Assembly: GCF_009857595.1 (NCBI RefSeq)
Contig: NZ_WWCU01000006.1
Span: 124,001-188,000 of the forward strand
Length of the DNA stretch: 64,000 bases
Direction of reading: 5' to 3'
DNA from: Pseudoduganella aquatica
Lineage (GTDB): Bacteria; Pseudomonadota; Gammaproteobacteria; Burkholderiales; Burkholderiaceae_D
Shown: one piece after another, positions 18,593-29,046 of the stretch
How the letters are laid out: every line of letters begins with the position of its first letter
How positions within the stretch are numbered: position 1 is the first letter of the stretch
Position numbers and translations under genes: made by a program
Notes under the pieces: model-generated
The model's database searches: none
What the model saw: only the letters and a program-made list of their open reading frames with translations
What the model was told of the DNA's origin: nothing

Positions 18593-18629
18593 CCTTACAC
18601 GTGCTTACAACTTGCTGTATTTGCTTACA
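18593..18629 (-). promoter_or_regulatory. Phased TGTAAG boxes upstream of Asr-like copy 4
   Basis: On the minus strand TGTAAGC, TGTAAGC and TGTAAGG start 20 and 10 bases apart, with a weaker TACAGCA filling the gap. GTAAG-N5-GTAAG resembles CpxR/RstA-type sites. The region aligns with 16704-16778 over about 75 bases. Confidence 0.55.
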
Positions 18630-19068
18630 GGTGGACTTCTTTGGCCCGCGCCTGCACTTCGAAGCGGTTGTCGAGGTAGGCGCGCCGGCCGCGCAGCATC
18701 TGCCACAGGCTTTCCAAGGGATAGGCCAGCAGGAAGGGCGCTCCCCACCGCTCGTACTGGCGGACGTGTTCATGCTCGTGCAGCCGCAGGCGCTCCAGGT
18801 CCGCGCGCGTGGCGCCGATGACCACGTGGCCGAAGGTGATGGCAACGAAAGGCAGCTTGCGCAGCCAGCCGGCTTCCGCGCGCGCCGACAGCGCAATCTC
18901 GGCCACGCCGTCCACGGCCCGCATCCTCGCGCCAAACAGGAACGCGGGCGAAGCCAGGCAGATACCGACGGCAGTGCACGGCGCCGCCCAGCCATAGCGC
19001 AGGCAGCGCAACGCCCACCGCACTGCGGCGTAGCGGCTTTCCGGCGGTTTCAATGGCGTTGCGCCCAC
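18625..19068 (-). CDS. Membrane-associated protein with HEHEH motif, unknown function
   Basis: Unrecognised 147-residue protein. A hydrophobic segment near residues 27-48 (GWAAPCTAVGICLASPAFLF) suggests a membrane anchor. A second half carries FVAITFGHVVIGATRADLER and the striking LHEHEHVRQYERWG near residue 95-110, a HExxH-like set of closely spaced histidines and glutamates that could bind zinc as in minimal metallopeptidases. It ends LDNRFEVQARAKEVHL. It lies upstream of Asr-like copy 4, whose control boxes overlap its 3' end, and is divergent from valS. Peptidase activity is a guess from the motif only. Confidence 0.6.
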   Translation of the reverse strand: MGATPLKPPESRYAAVRWALRCLRYGWAAPCTAVGICLASPAFLFGARMRAVDGVAEIALSARAEAGWLRKLPFVAITFGHVVIGATRADLERLRLHEHEHVRQYERWGAPFLLAYPLESLWQMLRGRRAYLDNRFEVQARAKEVHL

Positions 19069-19094
19069 GGTGGCGGCCTTTCATTATCAATATG

Positions 19095-19109
19095 GCACAT
19101 ATTATGTGC
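19095..19109. promoter_or_regulatory. 15-bp palindrome between the HEHEH gene and valS
   Basis: GCACATA-T-TATGTGC is a perfect 7-bp inverted repeat in an AT-rich patch 27 bases upstream of the HEHEH-protein start and about 90 bases before valS. It looks like an operator for a dimeric regulator; which gene it serves is not known. Confidence 0.35.
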
Positions 19110-19199
19110 GAAATATTGTGCACTGCGGCGCTGGCGGCATGCACTGGCGGCATTGCCCCTTTATAATGGTCGTTTTCGCCTACAACACAGCCCAACATC

Positions 19200-21998
19200 A
19201 TGGAATTAGCCAAGTCTTTCGAGCCCGCCGACATTGAACAGTTCTGGCGCAGCGAGTGGGAGAAGCGCGGTTACTACGCCGCTTCGCTCGACCTGTCCAA
19301 GCCCTCCTTCAGCATCCAGCTGCCGCCGCCGAACGTCACCGGCACGCTGCACATGGGCCACGCGTTCAACCAGACCATTATGGACGGCCTGACCCGCTAC
19401 CATCGCATGCTGGGCCATAACACCGCCTGGATCCCCGGCACCGACCATGCCGGCATCGCCACCCAGATCGTGGTGGAGCGCCAGCTGGACGCGCAGAAGA
19501 TCTCGCGCCATGACCTGGGCCGTGAAAAATTCATCGAAAAAGTCTGGGAGTGGAAAGAGAAATCCGGCTCCACCATCACCGGCCAGATGCGCCGCATGGG
19601 CACCTCCCCTGACTGGGCACGCGAATACTTCACCATGGACGAGCCGCGCTCGAAAGTGGTGTCCGAAGTGTTCGTGCGCCTGTTCGAGCAAGGCCTGATC
19701 TACCGCGGCAAGCGCCTGGTCAACTGGGACCCGGTGCTGGGCACCGCTGTGTCGGACCTGGAAGTGGCGTCGGAAGAAGAAGACGGCTCCATGTGGTACA
19801 TCAAGTACCCGCTGGCCGACGGCAGCGGCTTCCTGACGGTGGCCACCACCCGTCCTGAAACCATGCTGGGCGACGTGGCCGTGGCCGTGGACCCGACCGA
19901 CGAGCGCTACCAGGCGCTGGTCGGCAAGATGCTCAAGCTGCCGCTGTGCGACCGCGAAATTCCCGTCATCGCCGACTCCTACGTGGACAAGGCCTTCGGC
20001 ACCGGCTGCGTGAAGATCACCCCTGCGCACGACTTCAACGACTACGCGGTAGGCCAGCGCCACAAACTGGAAATGATCACCATCCTGACGCTGGACGCCA
20101 AGATCGCCGACAACGCGCCGGCCGCCTACGTGGGCATGGACCGCTTCGCCGCCCGCAAGCAGATCGTGGCCGACCTGGACGCGCAAGGCCTGCTGGAGCA
20201 GGTCAAGCCGCACAAGCTGATGGTGCCGCGCGGCGACCGCACCGGCGTCGTTATCGAGCCGATGCTGACTGACCAGTGGTTCGTCGCCATGAGCAAGCCT
20301 GCCCCTGAAGGCACCTTCAACCCGGGCAAATCGATCACCGACGTGGCGCTGGAAAAAGTGGCCAGCGGCGAGATCAAGTTCGTGCCGGAGAACTGGAACA
20401 CCACCTACAACCAGTGGCTCAACAACATCCAGGACTGGTGCATCTCGCGCCAGCTGTGGTGGGGCCACCAGATCCCTGCGTGGTACGACGAGCAGGGCAA
20501 CATCTTCGTGGCGCGCACCGAAGCCGAAGCCGTGGCCAAGCAGCAGGCGGCCGGCAGCACCGGCGCCCTGCGCCGCGACAACGACGTGCTCGACACCTGG
20601 TTCTCGTCCGCGCTGGTGCCCTTCTCCACCCTGGGCTGGCCGGAAGAAACGCCTGACCTGAAGGCCTTCCTGCCGTCGTCCGTGCTGGTGACCGGCTTCG
20701 ACATCATCTTCTTCTGGGTGGCGCGCATGGTCATGATGACCGCGCACTTCACCGGCAAGGTGCCGTTCAACACCGTGTACGTGCACGGCCTGGTGCGCGA
20801 CTCGCAAGGCCAGAAGATGTCCAAGTCCAAGGGCAACACGCTGGACCCGATCGACCTGATCGACGGCATCGGCATCGAAGCCCTGGTGGAAAAACGCACC
20901 ACCGGCCTGATGAACCCGAAGGCGGCCGAGAAGATCGCCAAGGCCACGCGCAAGGAGTTCCCGGAAGGGATCGCCGCCTACGGCACGGACGCGGTGCGCT
21001 TCACGATGGCGTCCTACGCCTCGCTGGGCCGCAACATCAACTTCGACCTGGGCCGCTGCGAAGGCTACCGCAACTTCAGCAACAAGCTGTGGAACGCCAC
21101 CCGCTTCGTGATGATGAACACCGAAGGCAAGGACTGCACCGCGAGCGAAGCGGACCTGTCGCAAGCCGACAAGTGGATCATCTCGCTGCTGCAGAAGGCC
21201 GAGGCGGACGTGGTGAAAGGCTTCGAAGACTACCGCTTCGACAACATCGCCAGCACCATCTATAAGTTCGTATGGGACGAGTACTGCGACTGGTACCTGG
21301 AACTGGCCAAGGTGCAGGTACAGAACGGCACCGAAGGCCAACAGCGCGCCACCCGCCACACGCTGCTGCGCGTGCTGGAAGTGGTGCTGCGCATGGCGCA
21401 TCCGATCATCCCGTTCGTGACCGAGGAACTGTGGCAGGCCGTGGCCCCACTGGCAGGCAAGGACAGCGCCGGTCAATCCATCATGACCCAGCAATACCCG
21501 CTGCCCAACCTGGCCAACATCGACGAGGCGGCCGAAGCCTGGATGGGCGAGCTGAAAACGCTGACCGACGCCACGCGCAACCTGCGCGGCGAAATGAAGC
21601 TGGCGCCGTCGCTGCGCGTGCCGCTGATCGTGGAAGCATCCTCGCCGGACGACAAGGCGCGTCTGGCCGTGTACGCGCCCTACATCCAGGCGCTGGGCAA
21701 GCTGGCCGACGTCACCATCGTCGACACGCTGCCCGAGACCACGGCGGCCGTCTCCATCGTCGGCACCACCAAGCTGATGCTGAAAGTGGAAATCGACGTC
21801 GCGGCCGAGCGCGAGCGCCTGTCGAAAGAGATCGCCCGCATCGACGGCGAGATCACCAAGGCCAGCACCAAGCTGTCCAGCGAAAGCTTCGTTGCACGCG
21901 CCCCGGCGGCCGTCGTCGCCCAGGAAAAAGAACGCCTGGCCAACTTCACCGCCACCATCGAAAAGATGCGCGAACAACTGGCCAAGCTGCCGGCATAA
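19200..21998 (+). CDS. valS: Valyl-tRNA synthetase
   Basis: Charges tRNA-Val; class Ia synthetase with an editing domain that removes mis-activated threonine. The 932-residue length fits. The HIGH motif appears as HMGH at 51-54 within [20 protein letters not shown] at about 539 ([14 protein letters not shown]), the CP1 editing domain includes [15 protein letters not shown] and the anticodon-binding part [13 protein letters not shown]. The C-terminal coiled-coil arm ([20 protein letters not shown]) is present. A TATAAT hexamer at 19162-19167 is the probable -10 element. A 28-bp perfect palindrome follows the stop codon and should terminate the transcript. Confidence 0.97.
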   Translation: MELAKSFEPADIEQFWRSEWEKRGYYAASLDLSKPSFSIQLPPPNVTGTLHMGHAFNQTIMDGLTRYHRMLGHNTAWIPGTDHAGIATQIVVERQLDAQKISRHDLGREKFIEKVWEWKEKSGSTITGQMRRMGTSPDWAREYFTMDEPRSKVVSEVFVRLFEQGLIYRGKRLVNWDPVLGTAVSDLEVASEEEDGSMWYIKYPLADGSGFLTVATTRPETMLGDVAVAVDPTDERYQALVGKMLKLPLCDREIPVIADSYVDKAFGTGCVKITPAHDFNDYAVGQRHKLEMITILTLDAKIADNAPAAYVGMDRFAARKQIVADLDAQGLLEQVKPHKLMVPRGDRTGVVIEPMLTDQWFVAMSKPAPEGTFNPGKSITDVALEKVASGEIKFVPENWNTTYNQWLNNIQDWCISRQLWWGHQIPAWYDEQGNIFVARTEAEAVAKQQAAGSTGALRRDNDVLDTWFSSALVPFSTLGWPEETPDLKAFLPSSVLVTGFDIIFFWVARMVMMTAHFTGKVPFNTVYVHGLVRDSQGQKMSKSKGNTLDPIDLIDGIGIEALVEKRTTGLMNPKAAEKIAKATRKEFPEGIAAYGTDAVRFTMASYASLGRNINFDLGRCEGYRNFSNKLWNATRFVMMNTEGKDCTASEADLSQADKWIISLLQKAEADVVKGFEDYRFDNIASTIYKFVWDEYCDWYLELAKVQVQNGTEGQQRATRHTLLRVLEVVLRMAHPIIPFVTEELWQAVAPLAGKDSAGQSIMTQQYPLPNLANIDEAAEAWMGELKTLTDATRNLRGEMKLAPSLRVPLIVEASSPDDKARLAVYAPYIQALGKLADVTIVDTLPETTAAVSIVGTTKLMLKVEIDVAAERERLSKEIARIDGEITKASTKLSSESFVARAPAAVVAQEKERLANFTATIEKMREQLAKLPA

Positions 21999-22011
21999 GC
22001 TAGCGCCCCCC

Positions 22012-22071
22012 AAAAAAAGGGGTCAGGGTTGATATTCCCAAGCGGGAATATCAACCCTGACCCCTTTTTTT
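22012..22071. repeat. 28-bp perfect palindrome with GGGGTCAGGGTT arms, downstream of valS
   Basis: Arms run from seven As through GGGGTCAGGGTTGATATTCCC, loop AAGC, then the exact complement ending in Ts. With A and T runs outside a GC-rich stem it can terminate transcription on both strands. A second element with the same outer arms lies at 37461-37512, so it is also a dispersed repeat. Confidence 0.85.
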
Positions 22072-22151
22072 GTTGCCACACGAAATAGTACGACTATTCT
22101 ATTAATTGGCGCTACACTCGTCGGACAAACATAACTTTTGGAGACAACCTT

Positions 22152-22598
22152 ATGCGTAACTGGATCAAAGCCGGCGCCCTGGCCGCCGCCGTCGTCATGG
22201 CGCCTGCCTTTGCCGATGATGCCAGCCCCGTGGGCCTGTGGAAAAATATCGATGACGTGAGCGGCAAGCCTAAGGCGCTGATACGCATCAGCGAGAGCAA
22301 CGGCGTGTTGCAGGGCAAGATCGAGAAGCTGTTCCGCCCCGCCGACCAGGAGCAGAATCCCAAGTGCGACAAGTGCACCGACGCGCGCAAGGACCAGCCC
22401 ATCCTGGGCATGGTGTTCATGTCCGGCCTGAAAAAAGACGGCGACGAGTACACCGGCGGCGAGATCCTCGACCCGGACAACGGCAAGGTCTACAAGAGCA
22501 AGATGGAACTGGCCGACGGCGGCAAGAAGCTGAAAGTGCGCGGCTATATCGGTGTGCCGATGCTGGGCCGCTCGCAAACCTGGCTGCGCCAGGAGTAA
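22152..22598 (+). CDS. DUF2147 family exported protein
   Basis: A 148-residue periplasmic protein of unknown role. Signal peptide MRNWIKAGALAAAVVMAPAFA, then the DUF2147 pattern: SPVGLWKNIDDVSGKPKALI, SNGVLQGKIEKLF, the cysteine pair CDKCTDARKDQPILG, GGEILDPDNGKVYKSKMEL and a conserved end KVRGYIGVPMLGRSQTWLR. The fold is expected to be a small beta barrel. It is monocistronic, preceded by TTTTGGAGACAACC (SD GGAG), and converges with the YaiI-family gene. Confidence 0.93.
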   Translation: MRNWIKAGALAAAVVMAPAFADDASPVGLWKNIDDVSGKPKALIRISESNGVLQGKIEKLFRPADQEQNPKCDKCTDARKDQPILGMVFMSGLKKDGDEYTGGEILDPDNGKVYKSKMELADGGKKLKVRGYIGVPMLGRSQTWLRQE

Positions 22599-22607
22599 GC
22601 AGGAAAA

Positions 22608-23069
22608 TCAGCCGCGGCTGGCTGCCTTGACCTTGGCCAGGTGGCGGTCCAGCGCGTTGGCGAAACTCTGGCGGTCCGACTGGCTGAACGGCGCGGGGCC
22701 GCCGGTGTCGACGCCGCCGCTGCGCAGCTCTTCCATGAAGGCGCGCATGGTCAGCATCTGCGCGATGTTGTCCACGGTGTAGAACTCACCGCGCGGATTC
22801 AGCGCCAGCCCGCCCTTCTTCAGCACGTCCGACGCCAGCGGGATGTCGGCGGTGACGACCAGGTCGCCCGGCGCCAGCAGGCGCACGATTTCCTGGTCCG
22901 CCACGTCCGCCCCGGACGGCACTTGCACCGAGCGCACAAAGCGCGACGGCGGCACCCGCATCAGCTGGTTCGCCACCAGCGTCACCTGCATCTGCGTGCG
23001 CTCGGCCACCCGGTACAGGATGTCCTTGATCACGGCCGGACAAGCGTCCGCGTCCACCCAAATTTGCAT
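22608..23069 (-). CDS. YaiI/YqxD family protein (DUF188)
   Basis: A 153-residue cytoplasmic protein of the YaiI/YqxD family, which has a PIN-like nuclease fold of unproven activity. Signature: [20 protein letters not shown] at the start, [36 protein letters not shown] in the middle, and [11 protein letters not shown] near the end; the Asp residues would form the metal site. It begins 11 bases after the stop of the DUF4214 gene on the same strand, but that gene's content is unrelated. Confidence 0.92.
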   Translation of the reverse strand: MQIWVDADACPAVIKDILYRVAERTQMQVTLVANQLMRVPPSRFVRSVQVPSGADVADQEIVRLLAPGDLVVTADIPLASDVLKKGGLALNPRGEFYTVDNIAQMLTMRAFMEELRSGGVDTGGPAPFSQSDRQSFANALDRHLAKVKAASRG

Positions 23070-23080
23070 GCACTGCTTTC

Positions 23081-24472
23081 TTAGTAGGGAATATAGGCGA
23101 TGCCGTGCTCGATCGAGCCGATGACTTGCGCCATGTTCTCAGCGCTCTCGCTGAAGTCGACCAGCAACTGCGTCCGCATGGCGCCATTGTCCAGCGCACG
23201 CACCCAGAAGTCCAGCCCGGCTTGCTCGGGGTTACGGTGCAGCACATTGTGGTACAGCTCCGTCACGAATTGCTGGTTCGGCTGCGCGGCGCCGTACAGG
23301 CGGGTGAACTCCTGGCTGCCCAGGAAGGACGCGGCCACGTCGCGCAAGGCGAGCCCGGCATCGAGATGCGAGATCCAGTAGCCCAGGCCGGGCAAGTCGG
23401 GCTGGCGGTCGAACGCGGCCTGGTACAGGCGGTAGGCCTGGCCTGCGTTGCCGTCCGCGTCCAGCGCTATGGTCTGGTCGGAAAACGCCACCCGCTCCAC
23501 ATTGACCAGCGTATTGCTGGTGCCCCGGCCGTCCGTGACCAGATAGCCGCCGCCGGATTTGCGCAGCGTGAAACCGGTGCTGGCCTCCGCGTACGCCACT
23601 TCGTCCAGGCCTGCGCCGCCCTGGATAACGGTGGGGCCGGGCACGGGGCCGCTCACCGGCGCATCACCCGGCACTTCGGCGGGCACGCCGTCCCGCACCT
23701 CGAAGCGGGTGTTGATGCCCATGGCGGCAAGCTGGGCCGCAGTGTATTCCCTCGCGTTGCCGCTCTGGTCGGTGACCACCGCGCTCAGCAAGTTGTAGAC
23801 GCCCAGCCCGGTTTCCGCCAACAGCGTGCCGGTATAGGCGGCGGAGTTCAGCGTGCCGTCGTAGAAGGTGTCGCTGCCGCCCACGAAGCCGCCGATGGAA
23901 ACCGCCGGGCCGGTAAAAGTGTCCAGGTAAAAATCGCGGTCGAAGAACAGATCCACGCCGGCCACGCCGCTGCCGGCGCCGTCCTGCGCATGGGCGGTAA
24001 AGCTGAGCTGCTGGGCGCCGCCGCTGATGTCCACCACGCCCGGCAGCACCAGTCCGGTCAGCTCAGGGGCCGTGGCGTCCGCCACGCCGCCGGTAATGGT
24101 GACCGCCGTATTGAAGCCCATGGCGGCCAGGTCGCTGTCGAAATAGTGCTTCACATTGCCGGCCATGTCGTAGACCGCGACTTCGTAGATGCGGTACACG
24201 CCGGGAGGCGTGGCGGCGCCGACCGGGAACACATAGCTGGCGGAGCCGTCGCTCAGCGGGTCCGCACTGCCCGGTGCGCCTATCATGATGGCCTGGCTGG
24301 AGCCGAGCGGGGAGATAAGGGACTGCTGCATCCAGACTTGCGCCCAGCCGGGGCCGGAGCCGCCGGTTTCATCGCGCGCGTCCACGCGCAGCGACAGGTT
24401 GCGCGCACCAGCGCTGAGGTCCAGCGTGGATGGCATGGAAAAGCTGACGAGACGGGGCGGGGTAATGTCCAT
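23081..24472 (-). CDS. DUF4214 domain protein with two Ig-like repeats
   Basis: A 463-residue protein with no signal peptide. Two related modules of about 125 residues start with [20 protein letters not shown] and [19 protein letters not shown]; both contain the GVYxxxxxxVxDxxGN pattern ([32 protein letters not shown]). They are followed by an RTX-like turn ([17 protein letters not shown]) and a C-terminal DUF4214 module ([56 protein letters not shown]). This end closely matches the protein at 16.8-18.1 kb. Lack of a Sec signal and the C-terminal module fit an extracellular type I secretion substrate, but no transporter is near. Confidence 0.85.
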   Translation of the reverse strand: MDITPPRLVSFSMPSTLDLSAGARNLSLRVDARDETGGSGPGWAQVWMQQSLISPLGSSQAIMIGAPGSADPLSDGSASYVFPVGAATPPGVYRIYEVAVYDMAGNVKHYFDSDLAAMGFNTAVTITGGVADATAPELTGLVLPGVVDISGGAQQLSFTAHAQDGAGSGVAGVDLFFDRDFYLDTFTGPAVSIGGFVGGSDTFYDGTLNSAAYTGTLLAETGLGVYNLLSAVVTDQSGNAREYTAAQLAAMGINTRFEVRDGVPAEVPGDAPVSGPVPGPTVIQGGAGLDEVAYAEASTGFTLRKSGGGYLVTDGRGTSNTLVNVERVAFSDQTIALDADGNAGQAYRLYQAAFDRQPDLPGLGYWISHLDAGLALRDVAASFLGSQEFTRLYGAAQPNQQFVTELYHNVLHRNPEQAGLDFWVRALDNGAMRTQLLVDFSESAENMAQVIGSIEHGIAYIPY

Positions 24473-24667
24473 GGAAGTGTCCGTTCAAACTGAAGAGGCG
24501 GCGGCCGCTGCCGGCCAGAATAGTGCCATACAGCAATACTCAGCAGACTAACCGGCTGCACCACAACATTCAATGGCGGACGGACATTACCAATTGTCAC
24601 TGTCGCCAGCCATCCACACCACGCGGCGGGCGGAGTTGGCGAGGAGCTATCGCCTATTGCAACTTCA

Positions 24668-25456
24668 TTATTTACGTTTCAGTTCAATTTCGAACAGCTT
24701 GGGCCATAGCTTTCCGGTTACAAACAGGCGGCGCTTGGCGCTGTCGTAGGCGATGCCGTTGAGGACGTTGTCGCTGCCGGACTCGATGCCGGCCTTGGCG
24801 GCCAGGCCGCTCAGGTCTATCCAGCCCATCACGCGGCCGCTGAAGGGGTCGATGCGGGCGATCTTGTCGGTCTGCCAGATGTTGGCGTAGATCTGCCCTT
24901 CCACCCATTCCAGCTCGTTGATCTGCGTGACCGGCTCGCCGTCGGCGGTAACGCGGATGCGACGGGTCTGCTGCATGGTTTTCGGATCCAGCACGCGGAT
25001 GTACGCGGTGCCGTCGCTCATGTAGAGCCGTTCGCCGTCCGTGGCCAGCGCCCAGCCTTCGCCGGGGTAGCTGAAGGTCTGCTTGAGCTGCAGGGTCTCG
25101 CTGTCGAAGATGAAGCCGGTCTGGCTGGTCCAGGTCAGGCCGATGATGACGTTGCCCACGGCGGTAATGCCTTCGCCGAAGAACTGCGCCGGGATATCGG
25201 TCTTCTGCAGTACCTTGCCGGTTTCCAGCGCCACCTTGCGCACCGAGGAGCGGCCGTTCAGGCCCGTGCTTTCGTACAGGATGCCGTTCTGGAACAGCAG
25301 CCCCTGCGTGAAAGCCTGCGGGTCGTGCGGGTAGCTGTGCTTGATTTCGTAGCCGTACACAGGCACAGCGGCCTGTGCAGTGGCCAAGGAGGCAAACAGC
25401 GCCAGGCCCGCTGCGGCCAGGCGCCCTACTACTTTGGTGCTGCTCCAACTTTGCAT
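24668..25456 (-). CDS. Glutaminyl-peptide cyclotransferase (glutamine cyclotransferase)
   Basis: Predicted periplasmic enzyme forming N-terminal pyroglutamate. About 262 residues with a signal peptide (SWSSTKVVGRLAAAGLALFA..ATAQA) and a five-bladed beta-propeller of the plant-type glutamine cyclotransferase family: HDPQAFTQGLLFQNGILYES, FGEGITAVGN, LTWTSQTGFIFD, EGWALATDGERLYMSDGTA, INELEWVEGQIYANIWQTD and NGIAYDSAKRRLFVTGKLWP. I chose the ATG with GGA 6 bases upstream; two other ATGs lie 2 and 7 codons earlier. Confidence 0.9.
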   Translation of the reverse strand: MQSWSSTKVVGRLAAAGLALFASLATAQAAVPVYGYEIKHSYPHDPQAFTQGLLFQNGILYESTGLNGRSSVRKVALETGKVLQKTDIPAQFFGEGITAVGNVIIGLTWTSQTGFIFDSETLQLKQTFSYPGEGWALATDGERLYMSDGTAYIRVLDPKTMQQTRRIRVTADGEPVTQINELEWVEGQIYANIWQTDKIARIDPFSGRVMGWIDLSGLAAKAGIESGSDNVLNGIAYDSAKRRLFVTGKLWPKLFEIELKRK

Positions 25457-25502
25457 GGTCATTCCGTGGCGGATCAATAAACCATGCAGTATAACGCCAG
25501 CC

Positions 25503-26270
25503 TCAGTTTGCCTGCTTGGTCGGCATGACCACCACTTGCATCAGGTTCACGCGCGGCGGCTGCGCGGCCAGGAAGCCCACCACTTCGGCCACGTCCTCCG
25601 GTTGCAGGAACTCGATGTTCCTGGCGGCGTCGGCCAGCCAGTCCAGCACGCCCTGGTGGGTGACGTGGCTTTGCAATTCCGTGGCGACGATGCCCGGCTC
25701 TATCATGGACACGCGGATGTTTTTCTGGCCCAGCTCCACGCGCATATGGCGCGTCAGGTGGCTGACGTAGGCCTTGGTGGCGCTGTACACGGCGAAGTAG
25801 GGATAGATGTACTGGCCGGCGATGGACGAGGTGTTGATCAGGTCCACGGTCACGCCCTGCTCCGCCGCCTGCTTCAGCTGCGGCACGAAGGCGTGGATGA
25901 TGCGCATCACGCCGTCCACGTTGATGTCGATCTGGCGGCTCCACTCCTCCAGCTTGTTTTCCTCGATGGCGCCGGGCAGCATCAGGCCGGCGTTGTTGAA
26001 GACCAGGTTGGCAGGTCCCCAGGCGGCCAGCACGGCGGCGGCGGCGGCATCGATGGAAGCCTGGTCGGTCACGTCGACCGCCAGCGCCATGGCGGTGCCG
26101 CCGGCCTGCTCGATCTCGGCCACCAGGCGGTCCAGCGCATCCTTGCGGCGCGCCAGCACGGCCACTTTGGCGCCGCGCGCGGCCAGCAGCCTTGCGGTGG
26201 AAAGGCCGATGCCGCTGGAGGCGCCGGTAATGACGGCCACGCGACCGGACAGTTGGGTAGCTTGGTTCAT
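25503..26270 (-). CDS. SDR family NAD(P)-dependent oxidoreductase
   Basis: A 255-residue classical short-chain dehydrogenase. Cofactor motif GASSGIGLST near residue 13, NNAG near 86, catalytic Ser in TSSIAGQ and Tyr/Lys in YSATK, followed by PGIVATEL. Substrate is not predictable. The start MNQATQLSG has AAGGAG 6 bases upstream, better than an ATG seven codons before. A LysR-family gene lies directly upstream on the same strand and may control it, although such regulators are more often divergent from their targets. Confidence 0.9.
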   Translation of the reverse strand: MNQATQLSGRVAVITGASSGIGLSTARLLAARGAKVAVLARRKDALDRLVAEIEQAGGTAMALAVDVTDQASIDAAAAAVLAAWGPANLVFNNAGLMLPGAIEENKLEEWSRQIDINVDGVMRIIHAFVPQLKQAAEQGVTVDLINTSSIAGQYIYPYFAVYSATKAYVSHLTRHMRVELGQKNIRVSMIEPGIVATELQSHVTHQGVLDWLADAARNIEFLQPEDVAEVVGFLAAQPPRVNLMQVVVMPTKQAN

Positions 26271-26400
26271 GCTGTTCTCCTTGAGGTTCAATGCCGGCGA
26301 TGCGGCGACAGGGAGAACTTTATATTTTCAAGGACAACCAAAGTAGTCCCAAAAACCCGATTGAAAGACAACTGCGAGTTGTTAATCAATCGGCGCCAAC

Positions 26401-26439
26401 GTAGGGCGGGTTAGCGGGCAATGCCCGCGTAACCCGCCA
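26401..26439. repeat. Dispersed palindromic repeat, copy B, overlapping the LysR 3' end
   Basis: GTAGGGCGGGTTAGCGGGC at one end and GCCCGCGTAACCCGCCA at the other. Unlike the other copies it overlaps coding sequence: the LysR stop codon and roughly its last nine codons are repeat sequence. Confidence 0.85.
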
Positions 26440-27358
26440 GCTCCGCGCCCGGCACCGAGAACACCGTACTGCCCTGCAAGCGCTCCACGGCAAAATCGAT
26501 AAAGCGCCGCACCCGGCCCGGCATATCGGCGCGCTGCGGATAGTAGAGATGCAAGCCCATGCGCTCGCTGACCGTGGACACCAGCAGCGGCACCAGCTCG
26601 CCGCTGCGCAGCGGCGCGGCGGCGTTGATGCTGTCCACCTGCCCTATGCCCATGCCGGCCAGCACGGCGTGCATGTCCGCCTCCGGGTCGTTGCTGCACA
26701 GGACGGTGGGCATGTGCTGGAACACGGTGCTGCCGTCCACCTCGAATTCCCACGGCATGGCGCGCCCGCTGCCGGGCTGGCGGTAGGCCGTGCAGCGGTG
26801 CGATTGCAGCTCGGCGATGCTGCCCGGCGCGCCATGCTGCGCCAGGTAGGCCGGCGTGGCGCAGACGATCTGCTGCACCGGGAAGAGCATGCGTCCTATC
26901 ACTTGCAGGTCCGGCGGATTGCCGGCGCGGAAGCCGACGTCGATGCGCTCATCCACGATATCGCTGAAGCCCTCCGACAGCAGCAGCTCGAACTGGATCA
27001 GCGGGTAGCGCTGCTGGAACTCGGCCAGCAGCGGCATCAGCACCTTGCGGCCCACCGCGCCGGGCGCGGTAATGCGCACCACGCCCTGGTCGTCCTGTGC
27101 CGCGCTGCGCGCCTTGCTGAGCGCGCCGACCAGCCCGTCCAGGCCGGGCTTGACGGACTCCAGCAGGCGCTGGCCTTCTTCGGTGAGAGTGCTCTTGCGG
27201 GTGCTGCGGTGGAACAGGCGCACGCCCAGGTGCTGCTCCAGCTGGCGTATGGTCTTGCTGACCGCCTGCGGCGTGGTGCTCTGCGCTTCGGCGGCCCGGT
27301 TGAAGCTGCCCAGTTCGGCAGCCCGCACAAAGGTGGCGACGGCGCGCAGTTCGTCCAT
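26411..27358 (-). CDS. LysR family transcriptional regulator
   Basis: A 315-residue activator/repressor. The N-terminal winged helix is typical (LRAVATFVRAAELGSFNRAA then TPQAVSKTIRQLEQHLGVRL), followed by STRKSTLTEEGQRLLE and a periplasmic-binding-like effector domain (IDVGFRAGNPPDLQVIGRML). It is of the CrgA/AaeR-like branch common in Burkholderiales. The final residues, LAGYAGIAR, are encoded by a dispersed palindromic repeat and are not expected in the family, so the original C-terminus was probably replaced or extended. It lies between ruvB and the SDR gene on the same strand. Confidence 0.93.
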   Translation of the reverse strand: MDELRAVATFVRAAELGSFNRAAEAQSTTPQAVSKTIRQLEQHLGVRLFHRSTRKSTLTEEGQRLLESVKPGLDGLVGALSKARSAAQDDQGVVRITAPGAVGRKVLMPLLAEFQQRYPLIQFELLLSEGFSDIVDERIDVGFRAGNPPDLQVIGRMLFPVQQIVCATPAYLAQHGAPGSIAELQSHRCTAYRQPGSGRAMPWEFEVDGSTVFQHMPTVLCSNDPEADMHAVLAGMGIGQVDSINAAAPLRSGELVPLLVSTVSERMGLHLYYPQRADMPGRVRRFIDFAVERLQGSTVFSVPGAELAGYAGIAR

Positions 27359-27371
27359 CAGGCAGCCTTGG

Positions 27372-28427
<1,056 letters not shown>

Positions 28428-28443
28428 TGCTTAGTATTTACCA

Positions 28444-29022
28444 TTAACCCTTGGACAGCGCTTTCAGCGCCTGCTTGATGCCGTCCGACACGCCGGCGCC
28501 GGCGGGAACGGTCTTCAGCGCCAGCAGCGCTTCCTTGTCAGAATACCCCAAAGCGATCAGCGCGTTCAGGATGTCGGACTGGGAGTCGTGCACCGGATGC
28601 GCGCCGCCCGCGCCGAGGTCCGCGCCCAGCTTGCCCTTCAGCTCCAGCAGCAGGCGTTCGGCGGTCTTCTTGCCGATGCCGGGCACTTTCACCAGGCGGC
28701 CGGATTCCTGCAGCGTGACGGCTTGCGCCAGGTCCGCGATCGACATGCCGGACAGGATGGACAGCGCCATGCGCGCGCCTATGCCGCTGATCTTGATCAG
28801 CTGGCGGAACACCGCGCGTTCCTCGGCGTTGCCGAAGCCAAACAGCAGGTGCGCGTCTTCGCGGATGGCCTGGTGGGTGAACAGCACCACCTTCTCGCCC
28901 ACGCCGGGCAGGTTGTAGAAGGTGCTCATGGGCACGTCGACTTCGTAGCCTACGCCTTGCACGTCAACCAGCAGTTGCGGGGGATTTTTTTCAAGCAGGA
29001 TGCCGGAGAGACGTCCGATCAT
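28444..29022 (-). CDS. ruvA: Holliday junction branch migration protein RuvA
   Basis: Tetrameric junction-binding partner of RuvB. 192 residues: OB-fold start [20 protein letters not shown], helix-hairpin-helix pairs ([18 protein letters not shown] and [20 protein letters not shown]), and the C-terminal RuvB-binding helix ([20 protein letters not shown]). It lies 24 bases after ruvC. Confidence 0.97.
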   Translation of the reverse strand: MIGRLSGILLEKNPPQLLVDVQGVGYEVDVPMSTFYNLPGVGEKVVLFTHQAIREDAHLLFGFGNAEERAVFRQLIKISGIGARMALSILSGMSIADLAQAVTLQESGRLVKVPGIGKKTAERLLLELKGKLGADLGAGGAHPVHDSQSDILNALIALGYSDKEALLALKTVPAGAGVSDGIKQALKALSKG

Positions 29023-29046
29023 GGGTTGTAACCTTAGTGAGTGGGT

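Noticed and set aside
19206..22013. Frame of about 935 codons antisense to valS
   Set aside because: It mirrors valS codon bias, with no motif and no ribosome binding site.
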